This document shows, piece after piece, positions 36,405 through 47,959 of a stretch of 64,000 nucleotides of DNA. A program made the translations under genes and the position numbers. The DNA is from Oxytricha trifallax (lineage: Eukaryota > Ciliophora > Spirotrichea > Sporadotrichida > Oxytrichidae). Location: contig ARYC01000293.1 in NCBI GenBank assembly GCA_000711775.1, positions 1-64,000 on the forward strand. The letters run 5' to 3'. The number at the start of each line of letters is the position of its first letter. Positions within the stretch are counted from its first letter, which is position 1. Below the pieces are notes generated by a model, which was not told the DNA's origin, did no database searches, and worked only from the letters and a program-made list of their open reading frames with translations.

Positions 36405-39083
36405 AAATGAAAGGCAAAATGGACTCGATCTTGCAACAATATTATTAAATAAAATTATATCTGAATTGAATTTAATTAACATCTTATAAAATCTTATTTA
36501 GCCTTTGATTTTTTAATCATTGATAAGATTACACTAAGTATTTGTAATTTTATATCATCTGAAGTACAAGATAGATAAAAAAAATTAAAGTGTTAAAATT
36601 TAAATTATGTTTATTCTTTTCAAATTTAACTACAAGTTTTTGAATAGTTTTCCTTCTAATTTTGATAATATATTATCTTTTTCTAGAATCGAAATTTTAT
36701 TTAAATTAATTGAATAACTTGGTTATATACATATAATTTAAATAGCAAAACCTCTTGAATTTTGCAATAATAAAATCTTGACTAAGTCCCACTATAGTTT
36801 CAATCAAAATTGCTGAAATCCTTCGATAGCATAGGGTCAGCAGGACCACATAAATCAGGGCATAAAAGATATAAATCATCAGGGGGCTCTTCAAATTTGA
36901 GTTCATTCTCAAACGAAAGTAAGTATAAACATAAATAAACGCATTTTACTCATATCGTATCGCACTTGTTATTATAATTAAGTGAATGATCTAAATCAAC
37001 TTTTTTAAATAGAGAAGCAGTTTGATGCTGCCCTAATATATGCTACTAATGATAACAGAATCAACGAGCAGCTCTAATAGCAAACTTTAAAACTTTAATA
37101 TATTAGTTTACCTTTAGTAAATTAATTTAGTTAAAACTTATTTCAATTATCCAAGGTGGAAAGGTGATGATAGGTAAGTCCATTTTACTTCTAGAGTTTA
37201 AAAGTTAATAATTGCGTACAATAGGCAAATGAGCGTAGGAAATCAAAAAGCAGTATAACAACAAGTAATTGCCAATTAGCCCTTTGACAATCAACTTTTT
37301 GAGCCGATTTTTCAGACCACTGACAATAGAGGAGATAAGATGCAAAAAAAGAAAGGATATTTGGAGTAAGTGGAAATTACAAGAGACATAATATTATATA
37401 GGTAATTCATGACTCATGATGATTAGTCTAAATCAAGTGGAAATTCCCAACCTAAGAGAACGTCGCTTGGTCAAACCAATTAATCTTCTGGAGATCAAGC
37501 CTATCCGTTCTATTCCCAATATAATCAGTCGAAAATTGGTGACAGCTATTATTTATGATAAATTTAAATTATTAATAGCTAAATGAACAAGTAACTTATG
37601 CAGAGTTTTCTGGATCGTAGAGCAATTCTCAGCTTAAAAAAACGTCAAACTATGGCCAATTAAGGTTTAGGGACCTTCGGAGGTAAATCAATTACAACCC
37701 CCAACTCACCCAGAATATCGACAGTGAAGTAAATAAAGCATAGTGACAAGAGTAATGGGTCTTACGGAGGAGACTTCTGTGCACTCGAAGAAGTTAGAGT
37801 CGAAAATCTGAACGTTGCTTTATTAAATGTGAGTGAGAAATTACAAGCATTTTAAACATAGTAGTAACAATAACAATAAGCGCACATTTAACAATCAATA
37901 CAGAATCACATAAATTTTCCATAAACAAACTAGAAACATAAGATCGTGCTCCCTAAGGGAATTATTAATTTCTCTGGAGCTTAAAGCCGAGGGTAGAGTA
38001 GTGGTGGCTCAAAATCAGCAGAGAGAACAGCTCGTCGACCTGGCTTATCTCATGAACCCAGAGAAGAAAGTTTAAGACGTAAAAAGAAAGTCATGTAAAT
38101 CATAAGAAACTTTGAAAATGACAATTAATAACTTGATCTTCCATAGCATACATAAGCTTAGCCAGAGGGTCAGCTAAACTAAAAAGAGCTTAGCTTTATG
38201 CTAAAGTCTAAAATCTTGAAGCATTAAGAACGAGACATGCCATCTCTTGCTGATAATAGGAGCAAAATTATAATTCATAAGAGAATCACTAAAACATTTA
38301 CTGGAAATACTCCGGAGCAATAAAAAATATAAACTTTATGTGAACTTTTTTGTTTTAATTTTTTTCTAGAAATTTTGAAGTTTGTGGTATTTGACACACC
38401 TTCAAACATAGGATTCTTAAGGTAACACATAAATAATATTATTAATCAACTCTTAAATTATAAAATTCTTTGAACTAAACTATTTTATTTGAGAAGAATT
38501 AGTTTCACTATAATTATTTCAATAAAAAAATGAAATATATACGAAAAAGACATTAACACAATTTAAAATGTTAAAGAATTAATAGAAAAGCTATAAAGTT
38601 AATTATAAATTTTTACTCTACCGCTAAATGATAGAGAGAAAATATAAATAAAAAATCAATACTCTATATATTAATTAAGGTATTTTGGTCTTTAAATCTT
38701 GCGAGAAGATAAGAATCAAACAGCCAGAGAGGTAGAGGGATAAGAAGCCTCAACCCCTAACAAGAGGTGAATCTCCCCTTATGAGTGACCTAAATTCCTA
38801 CATAATGCTAAAAGATCACGACGTCATCCCAAGTGGAATAGGCAAGGCAACTTTGTAAATAGGAATGAACCCACCCACAAGTGAAGACTTAATGGCTAAA
38901 TTGCAAAAGTTTCATTAGTAACAGTAGTAAACTCTATTGGCGAGTAAAAGTAGAGATAGGAAGGGTGGGAACCCAAATCAGCTGCTTATTAACTTAGAAA
39001 ATTTCAACTTTAAATAATAAAAATTACTCAAACCATTTAGTTAGCAAAGATCAAGAAAGCCAAGCAACGAAAAATAAAACTGA
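36405..39083 (+). CDS. Ser/Gln-rich soluble protein gene
   Basis: Likely starts at ATG 36407 (MKGKMDSILQQYYQIK). It continues in blocks: SKLLKSFDSIGSAGPHKSGH with SSGGSSNLSSFSNESKYKHK (about 36770-36950), FDAALIYATNDNRINEQLQQ (about 37015-37080), NYPRWKGDD to FEPIFQTTDNRGDKMQKKKG (about 37145-37400), GQTNQSSGDQAYPFYSQYNQ (about 37430-37555), and a long uninterrupted block of about 270 codons (about 37580-38400) with RRAILSLKKRQTMANQGLGT, a Gln run, AERTARRPGLSHEPREES and NRSKIIIHKRITKTFTGN. The last block (38700-39083) has TRGESPLMSDLNSYIMLKDH and ends at TGA 39081-39083. Low-complexity, basic, no membrane segment; a regulatory or scaffold protein is possible but unproven. A GTAAGT...TTCTAG segment near 37174 may be a 21-nt intron. 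Confidence 0.7.
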
Positions 39084-41460
39084 AATTAATAACATTTGCT
39101 TCAAAATATAGCAAAATAGTGATTGATTTGGGAAAAGTTATAAAATAATAATAATTTAATTTATTATTGAAATGTTAATTGCAAATAATTTTTTAATGAT
39201 TATCTAAGATAAAATAAACTAATTATATTTCTTTACTAATAAATTTCCCAGATTTTATATTGGCTATATTTTTATATTTTTAATTAAAATGATTAGAAAA
39301 TTTTTAAGTAGAATATTTTGTAAATTAATTAAACTTTTGCATTAATAACTATTTTCTCATGCAGCTAGCATCATGTATATTTTAAAGTCTTGCCAATTAT
39401 AAAATTTTCAATTGTGAGTACATTTATCTTACATATTTTGCTTTTAATTTTATTTACTAATAATGCAGATTTTATCCCTTAATTTAAATAAGTAAATTTT
39501 ACAGCAAAAATTCAAATTTAGATTACATTTATAATTAGCATTGAGACTTTAAAATAATTTCATTGTGCTAAAATACAGAACATGGTTTTTTTATTTTAAA
39601 CATAGTTTTGATAAAAATTAATATATTTTTCAGTTTTTAAAACTTTTTATTTATATAAGTTTTTAAAAAAATTTAATTTATAACGATTATTTTAAAATGT
39701 TACAAACCTATTTTAAAGTAAAATCTATTGAATTTGTAAAACTAATTAATTTACATTACATTCTTATCATTTTATATTAACTATAAGGAATAGTTAAAAT
39801 TATAGTAAATAGTAAATTTTGAAATTAAAGTCCAATATAATTTTTATCAGTTTGTTATTTAGTTATTATATATTGTTAGATCACTGATGGCTTAATTTTC
39901 TTTATTTTGATTAAATTATTTAATTGTTTATGGCTTAAAATATTAAATTAAATTATAAACACCAAATAATAAATAATTGGGCTTTCATTATTGAAAATCT
40001 TTTTCTTGTTTATAATGTTCCAGATAAAATAAAGTTTAATATATAAAAATACTAATTTACAAATAGATTAATAAATAATTTAGATGTCTCTGATTGATTT
40101 AATTACATCAATGAAGGTCGAACTTAAGCGAAATATAATGTTTTTAATTTAAATTTAAATCTTGATACTTTCTGAATGTTGTCTGGGTAAAAAAATAATA
40201 TTAATAAAATATAAAAAATTGGGAAACTTAATAATTTTAAAATAAAAAAAAACTAAAAATAATTACATAATATCAATTTAATTTAGTTTTTATTAATCAA
40301 AATTTAGAAAAAATAGGAAATATATTATAGCAGTATTAGTGTGTTTGTATATAGAATTTTATATTTGCTTTTTTCATTTATTTTTAAATTATTAGGACTC
40401 TGATTTAATTGTTATTTAGCGAAGCATTAAGAAATTATTTGTATTCTTTGAAACTAAATTTATCTCAGTATTTGATAATTTATTTGAGCTCATTCCTCAT
40501 CTCTAGTCATCACATACTTTGCTTTCTCTGTAGTAAATTTTGTGTAAAAATATTATTATTCTCAAGAAAATTTGGCAGATTTACTTAAATTATATATTCT
40601 AACCTTATAATTTGGAACATTATTGATTTTGATTTGTAAAAGCTTAAAAGAAGTTAGCTAGCATTGAGAGTGGAATTTTTTATTTATAGACATTTGTTAT
40701 TCAATTTAGATTATATTAATCATTCTAATTGTAGTAAGTTAATTTCTAAAAAATAAATAACTTTTAATCTTCAAACATTTAAGATCGATAATAATATGTA
40801 TTTCTTAAATTAGTAGCCGTCCCAATTTATTGTGGTTGAAGGTTCTTTGTTAATTTTTTATTGCCTTATTGACATGATTGTTGAAATTGACATAAAATTA
40901 ATGAAATAGCAATATATTTTAAATTGTTAGATAATCGGCATTTATAGAAGAAGTGAAGATTTCATAAAAGATTTGTGTAATTTCCTAGTGATAGGAGTTT
41001 AAGAGGATATTCTGCTTCTTAAAAAAAATATATATAATAAAAATTAGATCTTTTAGTATTTTAAGTAGTATTCTATAATCCCTTTTATTATTATTCCTCA
41101 ATAGTATTTGTTTTAGTACTGTCATCAATATAAAAATTACTCAAGTTTGCCTGTTTTTTAAGTATTATTTTGAATTATTAAACTTATTATTAATTTTAAG
41201 TATTCTAAAATTAAAAATAGTTATTTAAAAATAAAGGAATTGGATACTTTTTATTTATTGAAAAATTGATAATTAAATAATTATCACGTTAATTTCTAAA
41301 AATAATACTTTTGCGTAATGAATTAATAAAAGAACATTTTATATTAAATATAATTCTGATTAATCAATTTTTTAATTTAAAATGATTTATTAATATCCAT
41401 TTTTCTTTCCCTATAACTCTTCGAATCGCTTGCAGAATTTAATTGAAAACTTGATATCGT
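39084..41460. other. AT-rich spacer with a few possible small blocks
   Basis: Mostly AT-rich. Candidate short coding patches: plus strand near 40084 (MSLIDLITSMKVELKRNIMF), minus strand near 40770-40900 (NNHVNKAIKNQQRTFNHNKL), plus strand near 40945-41020 (RRSEDFIKDLCNFLVIGVQE) and plus strand near 41415-41460 (NSSNRLQNLIENLIS). Each is too short for a firm call. No repeat family member before 41468. Confidence 0.35.
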
Positions 41461-41639
41461 TTATTTGGGGGAGGGAAGTTTCTAGCACTTTTTTATGATA
41501 AAAATTTTAAAGGCAGGCTTTTTTTACTAAAAGATTTTTATTTAAATTAAATAAATCTTTATAACATTAATCAACCAACTTACGGAAAAATATCATTTTT
41601 ATAATTATCCTTAATTTATTAATTATTTAATTAGTGAAT

Positions 41640-41945
41640 ATCTCTTTAGCATGTATTCTAAGCACCTCCAAGCACTATCTAATTTCTTCTGATTACCAGT
41701 TCATCTAAGAACTCTTAGGCATGTTTGCTTATGTATATTTCTTATGTATTTGAGATGATTCCAAGTGATCTCAATTCTATTAGTTGTTATACCTCTATAT
41801 CCTCCCCATTGTTGAACTTATACATTATTTTAAAAAAGTTGTTACCCATCTGTGATTAATGTGTTACCCCTTACATCATATTTCAAATTATTTTACTTAA
41901 TGTCCATTAATTTCTGTTATAAACACACTCAATTATATCAATTTA
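41640..41945 (-). pseudogene. Merlin/IS1595-type DDE transposase relic
   Basis: Reading the minus strand with TAA/TAG as Gln: LMDIKQNNLKYDVRGNTLIT then DGQQLF, and about 30 residues on, YRGITTNRIEITWNHLKYIR, RNIHKQTCLRVLR, a TGA, then TGNQKKLDSAWRCLEYML. GNTLITDG fits the second catalytic Asp of the ISXO2/Merlin fold, and TNRIE..W..LK fits its conserved Glu motif (usual form hTN.IE..W..lK). The first Asp region is absent, and the family B element inserted just upstream in the element, so this copy is dead. The TGA falls where many relatives have a Trp before Arg-rich sequence, so a TGG to TGA change is the simplest explanation. Confidence 0.65.
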
Positions 41946-41952
41946 AATGATG

Positions 41953-42584
41953 GGGTAATGGCCCCCAGGGCGGGGCAAGATAAAATTTTTTAAAAAATTC
42001 TTATATTGCTTAATTTTCTATAAACCCTTCTAATTACTTGATATAACTCAATATATGGGTTCTTGGTGACCTTATTAATGGATAATGGACTCTCATTTCC
42101 TTAAATGACTTTACTTTCATGATTTAAACGTAAATTAAAAATTAAAAAATATAATCAAATATCAATTCTTAAATTATTATATTTTCATAATAAATATAAT
42201 TTTCCAGATTTATTGCTTCATCAACTATGCTTACTATATGATTTATTTTTAAATTAGCCTTAATTATAAAGGTCATAAAGTATACTACTAATAAATCATA
42301 TAGTAAGCATAGTTGATGAAGCAATAAATCTGGAAAATTATATTTATTATGAAAATATAATAATTTAAGAATTGATATTTGATTATATTTTTTAATTTTT
42401 AATTTACGTTTAAATCATGAAAGTAAAGTCATTTAAGGAAATGAGAGTCCATTATCCATTAATAAGGTCACCAAGAACCCATATATTGAGTTATATCAAG
42501 TAATTAGAAGGGTTTATAGAAAATTAAGCAATATAAGAATTTTTTAAAAAATTTTATCTTGCCCCGCCCTGGGGGCCATTACCC
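41953..42584. mobile_element. Family B foldback element, copy 1 (nested in D)
   Basis: A 632-bp near-perfect palindrome with ends GGGTAATGGCCCCCAGGGCG and the inverse, flanked by an exact 8-bp duplication AAATGATG (41945-41952 and 42585-42592). The arms are about 250-300 bp around a short AT-rich centre near 42270. The G+C-rich tips contrast with AT-rich arms. No coding capacity. The 8-bp duplication and inverted ends point to a hAT-, P- or Merlin-type transposase acting in trans. Copy 2 is at 49883. Confidence 0.9.
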
Positions 42585-42709
42585 AAATGATGCAACAATA
42601 TCCTCTTAATATTTAATGGATCATTAAATATTAATTTTTGAATTTATGTTAAATTTATTAAATTTTACATAAAAAAGTTCAGGAAACTTTCCCCCCCCCC
42701 TCTTTATTT

Positions 42710-43030
42710 TACATATTTAAATATTTATATTTTTTTATTTTGAGCTCATTTCATCTTATTTTTTATCAAAAATATTTTCTAGACTACTATCATCCAATTT
42801 TGTGTTTATTTTATTGAGCTATATTTTCTTTAGAAACAATATTTTCTCTTTGTTTTATTAAATTAAAGAATAAATAATATAATGATGTATCTTAAAATAT
42901 TATTAATCAAAATAACATTATTAAACAAATATAATTCTATAAATTTGTTAAGTGTTTTGATATTTTTATTTTTATTATGGCTAGATATCCCTAAGTTCAA
43001 ATTGTTATAATCGTGTTTCTCATCTTTTTA
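42710..43030. other. AT-rich spacer
   Basis: Follows family D copy 2. No coding block or repeat noticed. Confidence 0.4.
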
Positions 43031-43032
43031 TA

Positions 43033-43300
43033 TCAATAAATTAAAGTAACGAAAGACCACATAAGACCTCCCCAAGTCGATCGGTGAACGAGCACGGTTC
43101 TGAAGCTATTCAGACCAATATTTGGGTCTCTACTGCTGGCCCTTTGAGTAAGATTGAGTGATGCCCAAAAATCAAAGTATGTAAATATCTGATTTATCTT
43201 TCTGGCTGGCTTAAGCCCCATTATTAATTTCAGTACAGCATTAAATAATAATAATATCATTAAAATCAAATAAAATACATAATTAATGTGTATCATGTTT
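43033..43300 (-). CDS. Fragment related to P1 loop region
   Basis: The plus-strand sequence 43195-43275 is closely similar to 12685-12765 in P1 (both contain CCCCA..ATTAATTTC and CATTAAATAATAATA). In the P1-equivalent minus-strand frame it reads QWGGLSQPE-like sequence (P1: NQYWGLNQPG) after an in-frame TGA; a neighbouring minus-strand frame reads FLGITQSYSKGQQQRPKYWS and LQNRARSPIDLGRSYVVFR, which is good coding sequence. So this is a block of another P1-family member, either IES-interrupted or decayed. No complete gene surrounds it. Confidence 0.45.
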
Positions 43301-43309
43301 TGTATTCCA

Positions 43310-44290
43310 AATTTTTACGAAAATAAACCGTCTTAAGTTTAAAGTTATTTTTCAGTAGACGTGCGAAATTGTTTTTCTAGCTTATAGCAGAAGTAAATTT
43401 AATAATTATAATTTAAATTAATTGAATGTTTTCTTTAAAAAAATAATTTTTAATTTATTAAAATAGTGATATTACCTTTAATATATAACTAATATTTTAA
43501 TTAAAAATTAGGATAAATAAAATTAATAATGTAAAAATTATAAATTATTCTATAATATGCAAAAATGTTAGATCTTTAAAGCTTACCAAAGGTTCATGAT
43601 TACTTATTATTTAATTGGCCTATAACATTTTTTAGCTTCTTTAGCTATTTTATTACGTATTCTAAAATAATTCTTGATTTTTTTAATATATAAATATAAA
43701 AAATAAAATTAATTTTTTGTTTATATCATTAATATGATTTAAAATATAAAGTTTTTGATTTTTTGTATCAATGCTTCTCAGACTTTGACTTGATAAATAT
43801 TATTCCCCAGATTATCTCATGTTTTAAGATTCAATTTTCTAAACAATTTAACTTGAACTTATTTTGAATCCACATTATTAAGTCTTACTATCAATAATAA
43901 GCAGTTATCCTTAATTTTATGATTACTATTTTTATAGAGAAATTTAATAAAATAGTTTTAAATTACTCACAATTTATTTTGTTCAACTAAAAATTAAATG
44001 ATAAATTATCATTAATTAATATAAAATTCTCTTATGTTTATTAATTTATGCGCAAAATTTATAGCTTAGGATGAGAAAATGAACTAAGGAAATAAATAGT
44101 TTTACAAAAAAACTCAATATATCTTTATCTTATATGAAAATCTATTTAATGCTTAATAATAAATTTTATTCAATTTAACAATTTTCACCAATAAATTTGA
44201 TTTTTTCAAAAAATATACTTTAATTCTAAATTTTGTTAAAATATTAGCTAAAACTATTGTTATATAGGTGAGGGTAGATATATATATATA
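43310..44290. other. AT-rich spacer
   Basis: About 1 kb of AT-rich DNA ending in a (TA)n run at 44278-44297. No convincing coding sequence. Confidence 0.45.
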
Positions 44291-44299
44291 TATATATTT

Positions 44300-44495
44300 T
44301 ATAATTTATAATTAACTATTGCTATACATTCATTATCATTTCTTGACTCTACTTAGGCAAGTAATATCTGTTAGCACCGCCACTTTCCTTAAAAATATTC
44401 AAAGCTTAATATTGTTAACTATTGCTTTGATTTATGTTCATTTTCTCATTTTAATTCAAGATATTTTGAGTATATTTTATAGGAGGGGCAAGAAT
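44300..44495 (-). CDS. Isolated minus-strand coding block
   Basis: A minus-strand frame of about 62 codons without TGA: PPIKYTQNILNQNEKMNINQ, then QQYQALNIFKESGGANRYYL and PKQSQEMIMNVQQ. It is Asn/Gln-rich and soluble, resembling tail segments of the P1-type genes, but no direct match was found. The plus-strand frame over the same bases is a hydrophobic shadow. The rest of the gene is not identified nearby. Confidence 0.45.
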
Positions 44496-44499
44496 ATAG

Positions 44500-45770
44500 A
44501 TATATTATAGTTTAATTCAGAAAGCTTGATTATTTAGTAGTTGTTTATTTATATTAACTAAACAAAACTCTTAAGATTTTTTATTAATTATTTGAAATTA
44601 TATATATGTAAATATACAGAACTTTTTATTTCTAGCCAAATTTTCCTATGCTAATTTAATTTCCTAATTATTTAATTGTATAAATCAATTAAATAATATT
44701 TGTCTCTTTAAGTAATTATTGAATTGATTTAATCTTATCAGTAACTATGTCAGCTTATAATCATAGACCTATATTATTATTTTATAATAAAAATCATTTT
44801 TAAATCATGTGAATTAAATTAGTTTACTAATATTTTAAAAAGATTTGACTTATTATCAATAAAACTTAATTAAACGATGCTATGTGATGATAAAAATTTT
44901 ACTAATAAAAAGACAATAAATGCAGATAAATTAATAGTATAAAAAGTGCACAATTCGAATAAAATTATATTAAAAATTAATCTCAGTACTGTTTTCGCCT
45001 TTCTATAATTTTTTTGTCAAACAAGTATAACTTTAATTAAATAATTCCATAATAATCTCAAAAGAAAACTTATGATAAAAACTATTAGTTTTGTTAGATA
45101 TTAATTAATTATTAAAATAAATAAGTCATTCATAAGCATTATCAAAATAACTATAGTTAAATTTAGTCCCCTGAAATATTTTAATAGCTATTTTATTTTT
45201 ATTCTTTAGTTAATCAGAGTCTCAATAATTTCAAATTGAATTATTAAGATATTTATTAAGTAATATATTTTAATTTTTGATTATTATTAATAATTTTAAA
45301 TTAAAGTAAATATATATTTATTATTGTAAATAATGCACTGTTTGTTTTCTATATTTTATAGCATATTTTTCTGAGGTATTGTATAATGTTATTTATAATA
45401 TTACTAATCTGTATTAATAATTTTTACAAATAAAACAAGTTTAAAAACATAATCTCTGTTCAAATATATTATTAATTTTATTAATCTTGTTATAATTACA
45501 ACAAGAAACTAATAAAATTACATATTATTATTTAATAATTAAAAAATATTAGTTAATAATTAAAATATAATTAACCATAAAACTCTCGCATTTCGTAAGG
45601 CAATAAATTTATTTATAAGGGGTATAATGATCTATGAAAAAAAAAGTTTCATATATTTAATAAAGAAAATACTTAAAATTATATTTATCACAAATATTGT
45701 AAATAAAAGAGTAATATATGTTACAAAAATAATTTTAGGGTTTTTAAATTTTCTCAATAAAAATAAGCTA
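44500..45770. other. AT-rich spacer
   Basis: About 1.3 kb of AT-rich DNA. A 64-codon plus-strand frame at 45627-45821 is Ile/Lys-rich, low complexity and runs into the end of the next element, so it is not taken as a gene. Confidence 0.45.
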
Positions 45771-45850
45771 ATAAAACCCCAATGCTGTTATTTACAAGAT
45801 TTGGGTGACGTATTAAATTAATTAAGTGTGAATTATAATAATTATCGATT

Positions 45851-45851
<1 letters not shown>

Positions 45852-45923
<72 letters not shown>

Positions 45924-47450
45924 AGGCTATTCTACTAAAGCAACCAAAATGACGAATTACTGAATTTAATTATTATAAATCCTCAAACCCCTATAATATT
46001 ACTTTAGAATCTCTAACAACCCCACGAATACAACAGATGAACCAACTGCTTTTCAATTTTAACGCCCCGCTCAGCCAGCAAGACGACCCATAGTTGCTGG
46101 AGGACCCATCAGAGGATCTACTGCTCGATAATCTTGAGTTTGACGATCCACTACTAACAAGGACATCTTTCCAACAGTGTTTGGGTATTCTCCTGAGCAA
46201 CATTCAGAAGGCGAACAGAAGCCGGGGGCCACTCTGACGAGTGGTTAGCAGTATTCTTGGCTTGCGCTCCACGCTCTCTTATTCGACATTAGTGGACGAG
46301 GCTTTGGATAGCGTTTGTAGTATTTAGAAGGAAGATGGCGGCCGCCATATTGGATGTTCTCATGATGATTCGACACACCACCAAACCATGGGTGACTTCT
46401 TGGATCCCACCACGGATGTCTCTGCACCTCTATTAAGGTAAGATTCGAGCCTTAGTTGTTCACACCATATGTAGGGAAGGAGCACAACGTAACCTATTAC
46501 CTAAGATAACTGATCAGATGGCGAGTCCCAGCAATTATCTCAAGAACGCCTGCTGTCCAGATACCGTTGGCTCAGCCACCAAGCCAGTTGGCATCCTGAA
46601 TACTCATGAGTAGCCAAAGGCACTAAACTCTTATGCCAAAGCACGAAGCTCTAGTGCATTGCGCCTAGCGAAAACTATACTACTCTAGTGCTAAAGTGTA
46701 TCAGAATAAACTCTTCTAAATCAGGATTCTTGGCACCCTAGTCTATGACAGTCAAACTGGCCTGTTTGGGGGCAGCACTCTACATGCGTTGGCTTAAGGT
46801 CGCATACATTAGGGCACTCACTGCATGGAGCCGACTTATGAGGACTCTGAGGGTCGAGTGATTTTGAATATTCCAACTACCTGGCGTCATCAGCAAAAGT
46901 ATACCCTTGATAATCTTAGTATGGTAAACAGCTGCCTGTCCAGTTATTTGTAACTCGCTAGCTCGGGCTGTGCTCTCTCGATCGAGGTACGATAAAACTA
47001 ATGTTGATTGCTGAAATGATTCGAATTCGCCTGCAACAAGCTCTCTGTAAAATTCAACAATTTGAAAAATCCCAATTAAAGTTCTCCGAAGCTAGACATT
47101 CTGAGTGCCTCCCACCAACTAAGACCCAATCAAGAATAATGAGACTGTAGACAACATCATGAACCGAGCTGCTGAAAGAGACAAGAGACCCCTGTCAATA
47201 AGCAAGGAAAGGCAGAGAAGAGATAGCGTCATGAAGAGATTCAAGAAGGACCTGGCCATGCTGATGCAGAGCGCCCCCCACCTCCCCCCTCAGTTCCTGC
47301 AGAGATTCAAGCCCGCCCTCACCAAGGACACCGTGGATTCGTTGATGAAGGAAGCATTGAAATTCAGACCAAAGGATGGAGAATGCGAAGAGATCAAGGA
47401 CCTGGACCGGGAGAGGCAGGAGCAGCTCAAGACCTTGAGAGAAGATTAGA
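45852..47450 (+). CDS. GC-rich gene(s) inside the AAACCCC element
   Basis: Plus-strand blocks: after the poly-Gln tract, a frame from about 45986 reads TPRIQQMNQLLFNFNAPLSQ, LLEDPSEDLLLDNLEFDDPL and QCLGILLSNIQKANRSRGPL, meets a TGA at 46235-46237, and continues in the same frame as RVVSSILGLRSTLSYSTLVD and HHQTMGDFLDPTTDVSAPLL. A GTAAG...TATGTAG segment (46438-46474, 37 nt) joins it to EGAQRNLLPKITDQMASPSN. Next come KLFQIRILGTLVYDSQTGLF, GRIHQGTHCMEPTYEDSEGR, then IRIRLQQALCKIQQFEKSQ. The last frame starts at ATG 47159 (MNRAAERDKRPLSISKERQR) with KDLAMLMQSAPHLPPQFLQR. That frame has no TGA before the element's end, so its true stop is unclear. Acidic, Leu-rich N-terminus; basic C-terminus. 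No family recognised. Confidence 0.5.
45855..45923 (+). repeat. (TAG)23 trinucleotide run
   Basis: Twenty-three uninterrupted TAG units. With TAG as Gln, one plus-strand frame reads it as poly-Gln preceded by Glu and followed by RLFYQSNQNDELLN, so it may be a coding poly-Q tract. Other frames give poly-Ser or poly-Val. It lies just inside the left end of the 1.8-kb element. Confidence 0.9.
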
Positions 47451-47959
47451 CAATTTGTGAAGTGAGTTATATCATATTAAGTTTCAAGTATATTCATTTT
47501 GATTAATTTCTATCGTCTACAAAAAATTGTAAATAACAGCATTGGGGTTTTACATAATATTACTTTATAATAATTTAATTTATTTAATTTAATCTAAAAC
47601 ACAATCTCAACTTTGACGTCTATAAATTTTATAGAATTTGTGATTAAGATAATATTAAAATATTATAAAGTTTTAAAGAGAAATTTGGAGGATTTATATC
47701 TTTCTTAAAAAATAATTGTCATTCTAAAATTTTCAACTTAATATTAATTACTACTATTCTTTAAATTTAAATTTTTTAAATATGATATATTAATTTTTGT
47801 ACCACTCTTAGTCACTTATAATCAATTCACGATTGTATTTATTTACTAATGGATAACTATTTGAATTAATTTTATATAGTTTTGAATAATGACTCAATAA
47901 TACCTTATAGCATTAACTTTATATATAATTATAAACTCAAAAATATGAAATAAACGTAT

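Larger units (their letters stand above)
41468..42702 (-). mobile_element. Family D element, copy 2, Merlin-like, with nested insertion
   Basis: Left end GGGGGAGGGAAGTTTCTAGC and right end the inverse of a G-run followed by GAAAGTTTCCTGAACTTTTT. Flanks GTTTATTT and CTTTATTT look like an 8-bp target duplication. The element is about 600 bp once the family B insertion (41953-42584 plus its duplicated 8 bp) is removed. It carries a transposase relic on the minus strand (41640-41945). Merlin (IS1016/IS1595-related) elements are known for 8-bp duplications, which fits. The other family D copies lack coding sequence. Confidence 0.7.
45774..47550. mobile_element. 1.8-kb element with AAACCCC inverted ends and GC-rich coding cargo
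   Basis: The left end (45774) AAACCCCAATGCTGTTATTT(ACA) is matched exactly, inverted, at 47527-47550. Similarity continues imperfectly for about 30 more bases (GACG then AAATTAAT on both sides). TA flanks both ends (45772-45773, 47551-47552), as in Tc1/mariner-type insertions. The interior is far richer in G+C than anything else in the window and holds plus-strand coding blocks and a (TAG)23 run. The same first seven bases begin family C, and C4A4 repeats begin the TBEs. I recognise no transposase in it. It may be a non-autonomous element carrying a captured gene. Confidence 0.7.

Noticed and set aside
36706-36912. Minus-strand hydrophobic ORF with TTG start
   Set aside because: The plus strand gives SKLLKSFDSIGSAGPHKSGH and a Ser/Lys-rich continuation that fits the downstream gene; TTG start is not expected in ciliates.
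44319-44510. Plus-strand 63-residue hydrophobic ORF
   Set aside because: Shadow of the better minus-strand block at 44300-44495.
45627-45821. 64-residue Ile/Lys-rich plus-strand ORF
   Set aside because: Low-complexity AT-rich translation that crosses the boundary of the 1.8-kb element.
45986-46437. In-frame TGA at 46235 (and at a Trp-like position in the Merlin relic) suggested TGA might be read as Trp
   Set aside because: TGG encodes Trp throughout, TGA ends several genes cleanly (6563, 9841, 39081, the TBE ORFs), and a third apparent case at 49.5 kb vanished when a better frame was found. Point mutation or an unseen splice is simpler.
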